Shown here piece by piece: positions 14,820-23,816 of a DNA stretch of 64,000 bases (within the stretch, counting starts at the first letter, position 1; each line of letters starts with the position of its first letter). Under the pieces are notes generated by a model. The model did not search any database. It was not told where the DNA came from and saw only the letters and a list, made by a program, of their open reading frames with translations. The translations under genes and the position numbers were made by a program. This stretch comes from an uncultured Eubacteriales bacterium (GTDB lineage: Bacteria; Bacillota; Clostridia; Oscillospirales; Acutalibacteraceae), in the NCBI GenBank assembly GCA_934456435.1, contig CAKSHH010000008.1, positions 1-64,000 on the forward strand, written 5' to 3'.

Positions 14820-15989
14820 TCAATAATCAAGCGTGAAGTAGGAATCGTTTACCGACGGGGGAGTATCCGTTTTCTTCTCTTCGGGTTTTTCTTCGGCAGT
14901 ATCGTCGGCTGTGTCTTCCTCTGCCGCAGGCTCATCGGGTTCAGCAGGCTCATCGGATTCGGCAGATTCATCGGGCTCGTTGGGTTCGGTCGGTTCGTCC
15001 GCTTTCTCTCCTTCGGTCTCCTCCGAAGCGTCGCTTAAATCAGCCTTCGATTCGTCGTCCGAACTTTCTTCCGTCGGCTCCTCGCTGTCTTCCTCCGACG
15101 GCTTTGGAGCGGAAACTCCGATTTGTTCCAAGAGCTTTCTGTCCGTCTCCTGCTTTAATTCGTTGAGCTCGGAAATTTCTTCCGATTCAAGTAGCTCGTC
15201 AATATCTTCAAGTATATTTTCAACCGTGTCGGTATTTTCGCTGTCCGGGACAGGTGTATCATCGCTGTCTTCTTCGGTGTCGGATTCCGCGTCCATCATT
15301 TTGGCACGCTCGGCTTCATACAGGCTTTTGGCGTCTGCCGCGTCGCTTTCGCTGTCGTCATCCTCCGTCTCGTCATCGTCGGTATCTTTAAACGGCAGAA
15401 TTTCTGCGGCGGCGGGAATGTCGGGGAAGCTTTCGATTATGTCCGTATCGTCGGCTTCGTTGATGTCTGCATTGTCATTTTCTTCCTTCTTGCCTGAATC
15501 GTCACTCTGAACGGGGGAGGACGCCGGTTCATATTTTTCAACGGGGATGTTGTTATACTGCTCCAGCAAATCCGCAAGACTTTTTCCGACCTTCTCGACG
15601 GTGTCGGTGATGTCGGAAAGATTGTCGAAGAGCGGATTGATGCTTTTGTCCGCCTTTCGTGCATATTTGCTCATATCGTCCGTTATCTTAATGACATCTT
15701 TCTGCGCGTCCATAATTTTCCTTGTGGATAATGTCAGCGCATTGAAACCCGAATTTTTACCGTCCGATTCGTTTTGAATACGGTCGGCGATTTTCTTGAG
15801 CTTTTCAAGCTGAGCGTTCTTCTTTTCAAGAATCTCCTCCAGCTCGGCAATTTCGCGTTTCTTGGCGATTATATCCGCTTTGGAAGCGGCGCGGTCACAC
15901 TCGCTTTTAAGCTGGCTGAGATATCTGTCAACCTGTTCGGTGTCAAATCCGCCGAAGGCTTTTTTTCTGATTGTGATATCGTTCTGCAT
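14820..15989 (-). CDS. DivIVA-like coiled-coil protein with long acidic tail
   Basis: The first 30 residues (KKAFGGFDTEQVDRYLSQLK) match the DivIVA/GpsB N-terminal motif, which in the family binds membranes or partner proteins at the pole or septum. A coiled coil follows (about 35-75), then a helical part to about 160. The remainder of the 389 residues is low-complexity and very acidic, ending in tandem E/P/D/S-rich units such as EPNEPDESAESDEPAEPDEP. No membrane segment is present. The start has CGGAGG upstream and a TTGAAA-17-TATGAT promoter (16023-16051). A role in cell division or polar scaffolding is inferred from the N-terminal motif only. Confidence 0.65.
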   Translation of the reverse strand: MQNDITIRKKAFGGFDTEQVDRYLSQLKSECDRAASKADIIAKKREIAELEEILEKKNAQLEKLKKIADRIQNESDGKNSGFNALTLSTRKIMDAQKDVIKITDDMSKYARKADKSINPLFDNLSDITDTVEKVGKSLADLLEQYNNIPVEKYEPASSPVQSDDSGKKEENDNADINEADDTDIIESFPDIPAAAEILPFKDTDDDETEDDDSESDAADAKSLYEAERAKMMDAESDTEEDSDDTPVPDSENTDTVENILEDIDELLESEEISELNELKQETDRKLLEQIGVSAPKPSEEDSEEPTEESSDDESKADLSDASEETEGEKADEPTEPNEPDESAESDEPAEPDEPAAEEDTADDTAEEKPEEKKTDTPPSVNDSYFTLDY

Positions 15990-16022
15990 TCATTAACGCC
16001 TCCGATAAATCTTTTACAGCTT

Positions 16023-16051
16023 ATCATAACACAAAAAAGCGGCTTTTTCAA
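16023..16051 (-). promoter_or_regulatory. Sigma-A promoter of the DivIVA-like gene
   Basis: On the minus strand TTGAAA (16046-16051), 17 bp, TATGAT (16023-16028). Confidence 0.75.
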
Positions 16052-16110
16052 CAATTAAATGATTATTTGAAAAAAGAAGTAAAAAAATGCATTGTATTCT
16101 AACTTTTTTG

Positions 16111-16139
16111 TTGCAAAATAAGCAGTAAAATGATATAAT
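16111..16139 (+). promoter_or_regulatory. Sigma-A promoter of the capsule/exopolysaccharide operon
   Basis: TTGCAA (16111-16116), a 17-bp spacer and a perfect TATAAT (16134-16139). Transcription should start near 16146. It is the only strong promoter I find for the genes up to 29,693, all on one strand with short gaps. Confidence 0.85.
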
Positions 16140-16189
16140 TACTTAAATATAATCGGAGAGATTGGCTTTTGAATGTTTGGTGATGATCC

Positions 16190-17347
16190 ATGTCAGAGAG
16201 ACAGGCCGTTTTGCTCGCGTTGAAGAGCTACTACAACGGCGTTGATCAAACAGAATATGACTCGAAAAACGACTGGAAAATCGTGACGGAAATTTCCAAA
16301 AGGCACAAGATTTTTCCCATCGTTTTCTGCCAGTACAGAGATGCCGTTTCGGGATTGATTGACGGAAATACGTTTCTGAAAATGAAAACCGAGGTTATGT
16401 CCTCCACGGTGACGCAGATAACAAACGATATACAGCTTTTCAAAATCTGCGAAAAGCTTGACTCGGCGGGGGTTGCTTATTCCGTGTGCAAGGGCGCGGC
16501 GTGCAGAGCGATGTACAGTCAGCCTGATTACAGAATTTCCTGCGACGAAGATATCCTGGTCGAGAGAAACGATTTTCCCGATGCCGAAAGAGTTTTTTGC
16601 GAAGACGGCTATGAGCAGGTGATACGCAATAACATTGAAACTGTTTTTGTCAAGAATGCGCTTGAGGTTGAGCTTCAGAAGCACTTTATCGGATATTTTG
16701 AAAGATTTGATAAAATAAACGAGATAATTTATGACGGAATAAAAAGCGGATTTTACATTGAATACAGCGGCAAAAGGCTCAGAACGTTGCCGCCCGACTG
16801 TAATTTTTTACTGCTCAGTCTCCATTTCTTCAAGCATTTTATCAGGGGCGGAATAGGAATCCGCCAGCTTATGGATATCGTTAAATTCACCGATATTAAC
16901 AAGGACGAGATAGATTTCGATTACTGCTTCGGTGTTCTTAAAGATATATCGGCGGACAAGCTGATAAAGACTGTGCTGAAAATCGGAAACAAGTATTTTG
17001 ATACAGATTTTTCGGTTAATATCGGCGACGCGGATGCGGAGGAATTGCTCGACGACATTTTTGATTCCGGAGCTTACGGTAATTCCGAATCCGAACGGGA
17101 GCACAGCGGAGCCGTGACGCAAAAAATGGTTTTCAACGGCGGCGGCAGGATAAAGACGCTGAAAGATGTTATTTTGCCGGATAAAAGAAGTGTGGCAAGA
17201 GGAGCGCCTGATGTCGATTCGGACGGCAAGCTTTTCAAATACAGAGCCAAACGGCTCATAAATGCTTTAACGCAAAAGAATAAATATAAGGCATTGAAAA
17301 TCAGTCTCAAAAGACAGAGACTTATGAAAAAGATGGGTATTTATTGA
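16190..17347 (+). CDS. Nucleotidyltransferase-fold protein (NTP_transf_5 type)
   Basis: A 385-residue protein of the uncharacterised nucleotidyltransferase family often found in polysaccharide loci. The family signature is seen near residues 100-130: VCKGAACRAMY, then SCDEDILVERNDF, where the Asp/Glu residues would bind metal. Its substrate is unknown; in this context it may modify a sugar or an intermediate of the polymer. It is the first gene of the operon. The ATG has only a weak ribosome site: the good GGAGAG at 16155-16160 is better placed for a four-codon mini-ORF starting at TTG 16169 and ending in TGA just before this gene. An in-frame stop at 16184 rules out an upstream start. Confidence 0.7.
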   Translation: MSERQAVLLALKSYYNGVDQTEYDSKNDWKIVTEISKRHKIFPIVFCQYRDAVSGLIDGNTFLKMKTEVMSSTVTQITNDIQLFKICEKLDSAGVAYSVCKGAACRAMYSQPDYRISCDEDILVERNDFPDAERVFCEDGYEQVIRNNIETVFVKNALEVELQKHFIGYFERFDKINEIIYDGIKSGFYIEYSGKRLRTLPPDCNFLLLSLHFFKHFIRGGIGIRQLMDIVKFTDINKDEIDFDYCFGVLKDISADKLIKTVLKIGNKYFDTDFSVNIGDADAEELLDDIFDSGAYGNSESEREHSGAVTQKMVFNGGGRIKTLKDVILPDKRSVARGAPDVDSDGKLFKYRAKRLINALTQKNKYKALKISLKRQRLMKKMGIY

Positions 17348-17357
17348 GGATGAGGTT

Positions 17358-18488
17358 ATGAAAAAGAGGGTTTTGCTTGCGGGCAGTAGCGAAGTCAGTA
17401 TTTATAATTTCAGGAAAGAGCTTGTTGAGCGTCTGCTTGACGAGGGATTTGAGGTTATTGTTTCCTCTCCCTACGGCAGTAAATTCGACGAGCTTATCGC
17501 AAAGGGCTGTATATTTGAGGACACACCGATGAATCGGCGCAGCAAGGACATTTTTAAGGATGTTTCGCTGTTTGTTACATATTTGAAGCTGCTCAGAAAA
17601 TACAAGCCTGACCTTATAATTACATACACGATAAAGCCGAATCTCTACGCATGCCTGGCGGCGATGTTGATGCGTATTCCTTACATAATGAACATCACGG
17701 GACTCGGCACGGAAATAGAGCGTGACGGGCTTACGGGTCATGTTTTGCTCGACGCGCTGAAGCCGCTGATGAGAAAAAGCGACTGCGTTCTCTTCCAGAA
17801 CATTGTTCACATTAACCTTTTCAAGCGAAAGGGACTCATAAAGGACAACTACAAGCTCGTTGCAGGTTCGGGAGTGAATCTCAAGGAACACAGGCAGATG
17901 GATTACCCGAACGGAGATGAAACAGAGTTTCTTTATGTCGGCAGACTTATGCCGGAAAAGGGTATTGCCGAGCTTATTGAAGCGACAAAAATCGCTCAAA
18001 AGGAAAATAAAAACATCAGGGTCACAGCTCTCGGCTTTTGCGAAAAAGCGTACAAGGAGCACTTTGAGCAGTATAACAAAGATAACACCATAAAGCACAT
18101 GGAATATACCGCCGACGTTGACAGCGTTATAAAAGGCTGCAGCGCGGTTATAAACGCCTCGTATCACGAGGGAATGTCCAACGCCCTGCTTGAGGGTGCG
18201 GCTTGCGGACGTCCTCTGCTTGCCTCCGATATACCGGGCTGCAGAGAAATTGTAGACGACGGTAAAAACGGATTCCTGTTCAAGTCCAAGGATGCCGCCG
18301 ATATTGCCGAAAAAATGCTTGCTTTTTCAAGGCTCAGCTATGAGGAACGCTGTGCAATGGGCAGCGAAAGCCGAAAAAAGGTTGAAAAAGAATTTGACCG
18401 GGACGATGTTGTAAACGAAATAATGCAGGAGATATACAGAATACTGAATCTTGACCCTGCTGACAAAAAGGAGAATGTCTATGCCTAA
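17358..18488 (+). CDS. Glycosyltransferase family 4 protein
   Basis: A retaining GT-B glycosyltransferase of 376 residues that transfers a sugar from a nucleotide donor to a lipid-linked oligosaccharide on the cytoplasmic face. It has the donor-binding GRLMPEKGIAELIEA (about residues 194-208) and the conserved acidic pair in EGMSNALLEGAACGRPLLA. The N-terminus (RVLLAGSSEVSIYNFRKEL) resembles PglA-type GalNAc transferases and related capsule enzymes. The acceptor and donor are not known. It lies 10 bp after the first gene and overlaps the next by 8 bp. Confidence 0.85.
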   Translation: MKKRVLLAGSSEVSIYNFRKELVERLLDEGFEVIVSSPYGSKFDELIAKGCIFEDTPMNRRSKDIFKDVSLFVTYLKLLRKYKPDLIITYTIKPNLYACLAAMLMRIPYIMNITGLGTEIERDGLTGHVLLDALKPLMRKSDCVLFQNIVHINLFKRKGLIKDNYKLVAGSGVNLKEHRQMDYPNGDETEFLYVGRLMPEKGIAELIEATKIAQKENKNIRVTALGFCEKAYKEHFEQYNKDNTIKHMEYTADVDSVIKGCSAVINASYHEGMSNALLEGAACGRPLLASDIPGCREIVDDGKNGFLFKSKDAADIAEKMLAFSRLSYEERCAMGSESRKKVEKEFDRDDVVNEIMQEIYRILNLDPADKKENVYA

Positions 18489-19284
18489 GGTTTCCGTTAT
18501 TATGGGTGTATTTAACTGCGGGAGGTATCTGCGAGAGTGTATTGATTCGATTCTTGCACAGACATACACAGACTGGGAGTTCGTTATATGTGACGACTGC
18601 TCGACGGACTCCACAAATGATATCCTCCGTGAGTATAAAGAAAAATATCCCGACAAATTTGTGATACTCAAAAATGAGGTCAATTCAAGACTTGCCTATT
18701 CGCTCAACCGCTGCATTGAGGCGGCACACGGTGAGTATATGGCAAGAATGGACGGTGACGATATATGTATGCCGGACAGGTTTGAAAAGCAGGTTGGTTT
18801 TCTTGATACTCACCCCGAATATGCAGTTGTCGGAACGCTGACTACTCTCTTTGACGAAAACGGTGACTTCGGCATTGCAAGGTATCCCGAAGAGCCTGAC
18901 AAATATTCTCTTAAAAATGCTTCTCCTTTCGGTCACGTTACGATTATGATGCGTAAGAGCGCATACGAAAAAATCGGTGCATATACTGTTTCAAAGCAGA
19001 CAAAGAGAAGTCAGGATTATGAAATGTGGTTTCGCTTTTATGCGGCGGGATTCAGAGGATATAACATTCAGGAGCCGCTGGTCAGAGTAAGAGATGACCG
19101 CGACGCGGCGTCAAGAAGAACGGCACAGGTAAGAATAAATGCCTTCAGAATGAAAATCAAGGGTTACCGTTTACTTCACTATCCGCTGAGATACTATCCT
19201 TATGCATTTGTTCCTTTGCTGAAAATACTTATTCCCAACGAAAAAGTTTACGCTTTACATAAGAAAAGAAACAGCAATTCATAA
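18481..19284 (+). CDS. Glycosyltransferase family 2 protein
   Basis: An inverting GT-A enzyme of 267 residues. The N-terminus MPKVSVIMGVFNCGRYLREC and the following CDDCSTDSTND form the nucleotide-binding site, and ARMDGDD is the DXD metal site. The middle has QDYEMWFRF, where the ED-type acidic pair is placed in this family. I start at ATG 18481, with AAGGAG at 18468-18473; the ORF opens further upstream but without a ribosome site. It overlaps the end of the preceding glycosyltransferase by 8 bp, a sign of coupled translation. The transferred sugar is unknown. Confidence 0.87.
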   Translation: MPKVSVIMGVFNCGRYLRECIDSILAQTYTDWEFVICDDCSTDSTNDILREYKEKYPDKFVILKNEVNSRLAYSLNRCIEAAHGEYMARMDGDDICMPDRFEKQVGFLDTHPEYAVVGTLTTLFDENGDFGIARYPEEPDKYSLKNASPFGHVTIMMRKSAYEKIGAYTVSKQTKRSQDYEMWFRFYAAGFRGYNIQEPLVRVRDDRDAASRRTAQVRINAFRMKIKGYRLLHYPLRYYPYAFVPLLKILIPNEKVYALHKKRNSNS

Positions 19285-19324
19285 AATCCGGTCTTAAAAA
19301 AAATAATTGCCGAGGTGTGAAATT

Positions 19325-20236
19325 TTGAATATAAAAAAATCTCTTCGCTCGCTGAGCAAATATGACACAGGCCTGTATCTGCGTTTGCTTTACCGTCTGA
19401 TAAAGCAAAGAGCCCTCTATAAAAAATATCCGGACGATAAAGAATATGTTGAAAAGATGTATCTTGAGAAAAACGGATGCAGGCTTAATCTTGAAAACCC
19501 TCAAAGATATACCGAAAAACTGCAATGGCTGAAGCTGTATAACCGCAATCCGCTTGCATCTCAGTGTGCCGATAAGGTTGAAGTCAGAAAGTATATTGAA
19601 AAAAAAGGATATTCCGATATTCTGAATGATGTTATAGCAGTATACGATGATGTCAAACAGATTGATGTTGACAAGCTCCCGAAACGGTTTGTTCTCAAGG
19701 CGACACACGGCAGTTCAATGAATTTTATCTGCAAGGATAAGGACAGCGTAAACTGGAAAAGCAAGAAACGAATTTTCAATTTGTGGCTGAAGCTGAATAT
19801 TTATCTCGACGGCAGAGAGTGGGTCTACAAAGACTTAAAGCCTCGTATTGTTGCCGAAAAATATCTTGAGGATGACAGCAACGCTTTGCGTGACTACAAA
19901 ATATTCTGCTTTAACGGTGCGGCGCAGTTCATTCAGGTTGATGAAGACAGATACTCCGATCATCATCAGGCATATTATTCAACGGATTGGAAAAAAGAAG
20001 AGTTCAGCACCGGCTGTAAAACCTGTGATGTTGAAAGACCGGATAATCTTGATGAAATGCTGAAAATTGCTGAGGATCTTTCCGAAGAGTTCAATTTCGT
20101 CAGAGTGGATCTTTATAATTGCAACGGAAAAATATATTTCGGAGAGCTTACATTCTTTGACGGAAGCGGTTTTTATTCTTTTGATCCCGACGAATATGAT
20201 TACAAATTCGGAGAAATGCTGAAACTTGACAAATAA
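19325..20236 (+). CDS. TupA-like ATP-grasp protein
   Basis: A 303-residue protein of the TupA-like ATP-grasp family, named after the teichuronopeptide gene of alkaliphilic Bacillus and common in capsule loci. The signature stretch includes YTEKLQWLKLYNR (about residues 61-73), then KRFVLKATHGSS, where Lys binds ATP, and the metal-binding end VRVDLYNCNGKIYFGELTF. By family logic it forms an amide or ester bond, perhaps joining an amino acid to a uronic acid. This fits the UDP-hexuronate genes downstream (inference). The start is TTG 19325 with GAGGTG 7 nt upstream; in-frame codons before it lack a ribosome site. Confidence 0.8.
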   Translation: MNIKKSLRSLSKYDTGLYLRLLYRLIKQRALYKKYPDDKEYVEKMYLEKNGCRLNLENPQRYTEKLQWLKLYNRNPLASQCADKVEVRKYIEKKGYSDILNDVIAVYDDVKQIDVDKLPKRFVLKATHGSSMNFICKDKDSVNWKSKKRIFNLWLKLNIYLDGREWVYKDLKPRIVAEKYLEDDSNALRDYKIFCFNGAAQFIQVDEDRYSDHHQAYYSTDWKKEEFSTGCKTCDVERPDNLDEMLKIAEDLSEEFNFVRVDLYNCNGKIYFGELTFFDGSGFYSFDPDEYDYKFGEMLKLDK

Positions 20237-20249
20237 AGGTGGCGAACCT

Positions 20250-21356
20250 GTGAAAAAAATACTTTTTTTGATAGATTCCCTGCGAGGTGGCGGTGCCGAA
20301 AAGGTGCTGGTTAATCTTTTGAATCATATAAACACCGATGAATTTGATGTGACGGTCGAAACAATGTTTTTTAACGGAGTTAACGCGGCGAATCTTTCTC
20401 CGAAGATAAAGCTTTTTTGCCGAAACGCGCCGTATTTTAAAGGCGTTTCCCACGTTATGAAATATATACCAGAAAAACTTTTGTACCGCTACTTCATCGG
20501 CAAGAAAAAGTATGATGTGATCGTTGCATATATGCACGGTGCACCTGCCAAGGTCGTTTCGGGCTGCACGGACTCTGACGTACGCAAGTATGCGTGGATA
20601 CACACAAAAATCGGCAAAGGTTCCACCGTCTTTAAATTTCACAGGAATAAAAGCGATTCCGTAAAGTCATACGCAAAATTTGATAAAATAGTCGCCGTTT
20701 CCGAAGATGTAAGAGAACGTTTTGATGAGGAAACGGGACTCGGATATAAAACTGTTGTTATTTATAACACAAACGATGTTGATAAAATCAAGTCGCTGTC
20801 TTGCGAGGATTTTTCGTTTGACAGTAACAGGTTCCATATATGTACCCTCGGACGTCTTTCATCTGAAAAAGGCTATGACCGCCTTGTGCGAACAGCGAAA
20901 AGACTGAAAGAGAGCGGACCGGATTTTGATATTCACATTCTCGGAGACGGACCGGAAAGAGAAACGCTCAGCAGCCTTATTGAGGCAAATAATTTAAAAA
21001 ACACAGTTTATCTCGACGGCTACACGGAAAATCCGTACCGTGTGCTTTCACGTTCGGACTTGTTCGTTTGTTCATCGCTAATTGAAGGACTGAGCACCGC
21101 GCTTTCCGAAGCAGTTATTCTCGGTGTTCCCTGTGTTTCCACGGACGTTTCGGGGGCAAAAGAGGTTCTCGGTTACAATAACGAGTACGGAATTGTGACC
21201 GAAAACAATGAAGACGATTTGTATAAAGCTCTTTACAGTATGATTACGGACAAAAAGCTTTATGAAAAATACAGCGACAGCGTTAAATTGAGAAAAAGCT
21301 TTTTCGATACTAGAAAGACTGTCGGAGATGTAGAAGAATTATTAAGAAAAAGCTAA
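20250..21356 (+). CDS. Glycosyltransferase family 4 protein
   Basis: A second GT-B retaining glycosyltransferase, 368 residues. The N-terminal loop LIDSLRGGGAEKVLVNLL binds the acceptor side. The donor site contains GRLSSEKGYDRLVRTAKRL near residue 205 and the acidic pair lies in EGLSTALSEAVILGVPCVS. The real start is GTG 20250 (MKKILFLID), with AGGTGG at 20237-20242; the upstream TTG overlaps the previous gene. It is expected to add one sugar of the repeat unit. The sugar cannot be named. Confidence 0.86.
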   Translation: MKKILFLIDSLRGGGAEKVLVNLLNHINTDEFDVTVETMFFNGVNAANLSPKIKLFCRNAPYFKGVSHVMKYIPEKLLYRYFIGKKKYDVIVAYMHGAPAKVVSGCTDSDVRKYAWIHTKIGKGSTVFKFHRNKSDSVKSYAKFDKIVAVSEDVRERFDEETGLGYKTVVIYNTNDVDKIKSLSCEDFSFDSNRFHICTLGRLSSEKGYDRLVRTAKRLKESGPDFDIHILGDGPERETLSSLIEANNLKNTVYLDGYTENPYRVLSRSDLFVCSSLIEGLSTALSEAVILGVPCVSTDVSGAKEVLGYNNEYGIVTENNEDDLYKALYSMITDKKLYEKYSDSVKLRKSFFDTRKTVGDVEELLRKS

Positions 21357-21369
21357 AGGAGGCTGCACC

Positions 21370-22455
21370 GTGTCACTTACAAAAGCAATGTTTATAGTAA
21401 TGGCCATGGTGTATCCTTTGAGCTGGCTGGCGACCGCCTTTGACGGAAACAAGAAAAGGAATCTTTCAAAGACGAAGGATTTGAAAGCGATCATTTTGAT
21501 TCTCATTATATTTGTGATAATTTTTGTCTTTGCCGGGTACAGACATGTTTCCGGCCCTGCGATAGATGAGTACGCTTACCGAAACCGAGTAATCAGCTAC
21601 CGCAGCTTATCCTTCGGCGAGGCATTAAAAAACATTGAGTGGCTTTCGGCTATTCCGACTTGGATAATGTCCCAAATAACACGAAATTCACAAAGTATAA
21701 TTATTTTTGATTCACTTGTTACCTATTCTCTTTTTATTTACTGCATAAAAAAGGACTGTGACAATTTTGAACTCGGAATACTTCTTATGTTTTTGCTCAA
21801 CCTTGTAAACTTAAGCTTTAATGCCATGCAACAGGTGGAAGCGGCGTCGGTTTTGATGCTCGGTATTCCGTATCTTTATAAAAAGGATTTCAAGAAATAT
21901 CTTTTGATAGTCATTTTGGCGTCCCTGATACACATCAGTTCAATAGTTATGCTGGCCTTGTATTTTATTGCAAATATCAAGCCGTGGTCGTTCAAGTTCA
22001 TAGGTGTTTCGGTTCTGTTTATCTTTCTTATGGTGGTTTTTAACACGGTTTCGGTACCGATATTTAATGCGCTCGGAATTTATGACAACTATATTGATGT
22101 TCTTAAGGCGGGCGGCGGAGTTAAGGCAATAACGGTTATTGTTGCGTTTATTCCGATAGGAATGGCGCTGGCATTTAAAAAATATCTGCCTGAAGATGAC
22201 CGCGAAATGAACTGCCTGACTAATATGGTCATGATATATGCGATGGTTTATTTGGTTGCTTCCCAGCAGCGATTTATCGGAAGATTTGCTATTTTCCTTT
22301 TGCCGTGGCTGATTCCGTTCTATTGCAAGTTGATAACATACCTGAGAAAAGAAAGACTCTCGGTAATTATCTATTATGTTTTGCTGATCGGATACGGTGC
22401 GACAACGATTTATTTCACCAGTTCTTTGAAGTATGAACTTATGTTAGGAGGGTAA
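21370..22455 (+). CDS. EpsG-family polysaccharide polymerase (Wzy-like)
   Basis: An integral membrane protein of 361 residues with about ten hydrophobic segments. The early GYRHVSGPAIDEYAYRNR region and the pattern of a long outer loop followed by LSFNAMQQ match the EpsG/Wzy group, which links lipid-borne repeat units into polymer outside the membrane. The start is GTG 21370 with AAAGGAGG upstream. It lies between the last glycosyltransferase and the degenerate S11-like protein. A membrane polymerase is the best fit; the family assignment rests on topology and context rather than on a catalytic motif. Confidence 0.75.
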   Translation: MSLTKAMFIVMAMVYPLSWLATAFDGNKKRNLSKTKDLKAIILILIIFVIIFVFAGYRHVSGPAIDEYAYRNRVISYRSLSFGEALKNIEWLSAIPTWIMSQITRNSQSIIIFDSLVTYSLFIYCIKKDCDNFELGILLMFLLNLVNLSFNAMQQVEAASVLMLGIPYLYKKDFKKYLLIVILASLIHISSIVMLALYFIANIKPWSFKFIGVSVLFIFLMVVFNTVSVPIFNALGIYDNYIDVLKAGGGVKAITVIVAFIPIGMALAFKKYLPEDDREMNCLTNMVMIYAMVYLVASQQRFIGRFAIFLLPWLIPFYCKLITYLRKERLSVIIYYVLLIGYGATTIYFTSSLKYELMLGG

Positions 22456-22458
22456 GCG

Positions 22459-23790
22459 GTGAACGGAAAAAAATTTATATGTTTTGTGCTTGTCTTTCTG
22501 TTGATTGTTCACGGCACGGTGATTACTCTCGGTGCGGACAATGAAATGTTTGAATATGCCATTGCTTATTCCGATGCGTCGAAAATCGGAATTGAAAAAA
22601 CAACGACGAATCTCGGTGCGGTTGAACTCGAAACGGAAAAGGTTGTTCTTGATTCAAAAATGAGAGAGAGCTTTGCCATGACGGGTATGCCTGTTACGGC
22701 AATGGCGGTACTTACTGCTTCGCAGAACATCAGCGTAACAGCGCTGACAGTCGGTGCGGATTGTGTTTCCGATCCGAAAAACAATGTACTGGGGCTCTAT
22801 GCCGGCATGTCGGTTAATATCAACGATCTTATTGCGGCGGCAGTTCTCTATAATGACATTAATGCTGTCAGAACGCTTGCCTTGGGAACGTCGGGCTCGT
22901 ATTCAGAGTTTATTGACCTGATGAACCGCACGGCAAGACGCTATTCAATGAAAAACACCGTTTTCAAGAATATAAACGGCGCAAAGAATGCCGAACAGAC
23001 CACGACAATCGAAGATATGCTCATTCTTATTATGGCGATTTATAACAGCACCTCAATCTTTGAAATCACATCGTCCGATACATATTACATCAGAACCACG
23101 GAGATTTATAACAGGCAAAAGACGCTTTCAAATAAGTTTGAGCTTGTTGATCCGAACTCGTCGAATTACAAGTCAACCGTTTTGGGCTTAGGCTCGTTTA
23201 CCGACAGCGACGGAGTTTCAATTACTCTTATGCTCACACAGTCCGAAAATGAAAGATACGCTGTTGCACTGAGGACAGAAAAAAAAGAAAACCGAATCAG
23301 CGATGCGGCGTCGGCTGTCGATTATATTTACAAAAATTTTGCCCTTGTCGATATTACCAAGGTGTTGTATAATATCGGAGACAAGGTGGATCTGAAGGTG
23401 GGCGGAGAACCTGTTTCGGTCGCGGTCTCAAAGGGCAAGTACAAAAATATTTATCTGGTGGTAAATGCCTTTTATTCAAAATCCGCATTTTACGCTGACG
23501 AATATACAGTATTAAATCCGCAAAGCCTGCCGACTCACGTTAATGTCGGCGATGAGATAAAGGGCTTCACGGTGATGTATAAGAACACCAAGGTTGCCAC
23601 GATAGATATGACGGTTAAATCCGTCGGAGAACAGCAAACGACGAAAAAGCAAAACAGCTTCACGATTTATCAGTCCGAAAACGGTGGTCGTCCCAAACGT
23701 ACGTTAAAGGATCATATATGGGTGCTTTGGGCGGTTGCGGCCATTGCGGTTGCCGCTGCGATTTTGCTGATTTTCGGAAGAAAAAAATAA
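22459..23790 (+). CDS. Degenerate S11 D-Ala-D-Ala carboxypeptidase-like membrane protein
   Basis: A 443-residue protein with a signal peptide or anchor (residues 5-25), an S11/DacF-like domain and a C-terminal membrane helix (WVLWAVAAIAVAAAILLIF). The fold is recognised from GLYAGMSVNINDLIAAAVL, then FIDLMNRTARRYSMKNTVFKN and a DacF-like C-terminal beta domain. All three active-site motifs are lost: the SXXK position reads MTGM (about 74-77), the SXN position reads LYN (about 130-132), and no KTG is found near VLGLGSF. It should be catalytically dead as a carboxypeptidase. It starts at GTG 22459 with TTAGGAGGG upstream, 3 bp after the polymerase. A wall-binding or assembly role is inference. 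Confidence 0.72.
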   Translation: MNGKKFICFVLVFLLIVHGTVITLGADNEMFEYAIAYSDASKIGIEKTTTNLGAVELETEKVVLDSKMRESFAMTGMPVTAMAVLTASQNISVTALTVGADCVSDPKNNVLGLYAGMSVNINDLIAAAVLYNDINAVRTLALGTSGSYSEFIDLMNRTARRYSMKNTVFKNINGAKNAEQTTTIEDMLILIMAIYNSTSIFEITSSDTYYIRTTEIYNRQKTLSNKFELVDPNSSNYKSTVLGLGSFTDSDGVSITLMLTQSENERYAVALRTEKKENRISDAASAVDYIYKNFALVDITKVLYNIGDKVDLKVGGEPVSVAVSKGKYKNIYLVVNAFYSKSAFYADEYTVLNPQSLPTHVNVGDEIKGFTVMYKNTKVATIDMTVKSVGEQQTTKKQNSFTIYQSENGGRPKRTLKDHIWVLWAVAAIAVAAAILLIFGRKK

Positions 23791-23816
23791 GGCATTAGCT
23801 TTTAGGAGGACAAAAA

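Noticed and set aside
14911..15510. A 199-codon Ser-rich plus-strand ORF
   Set aside because: It is the antisense of the repetitive acidic tail of the DivIVA-like protein.
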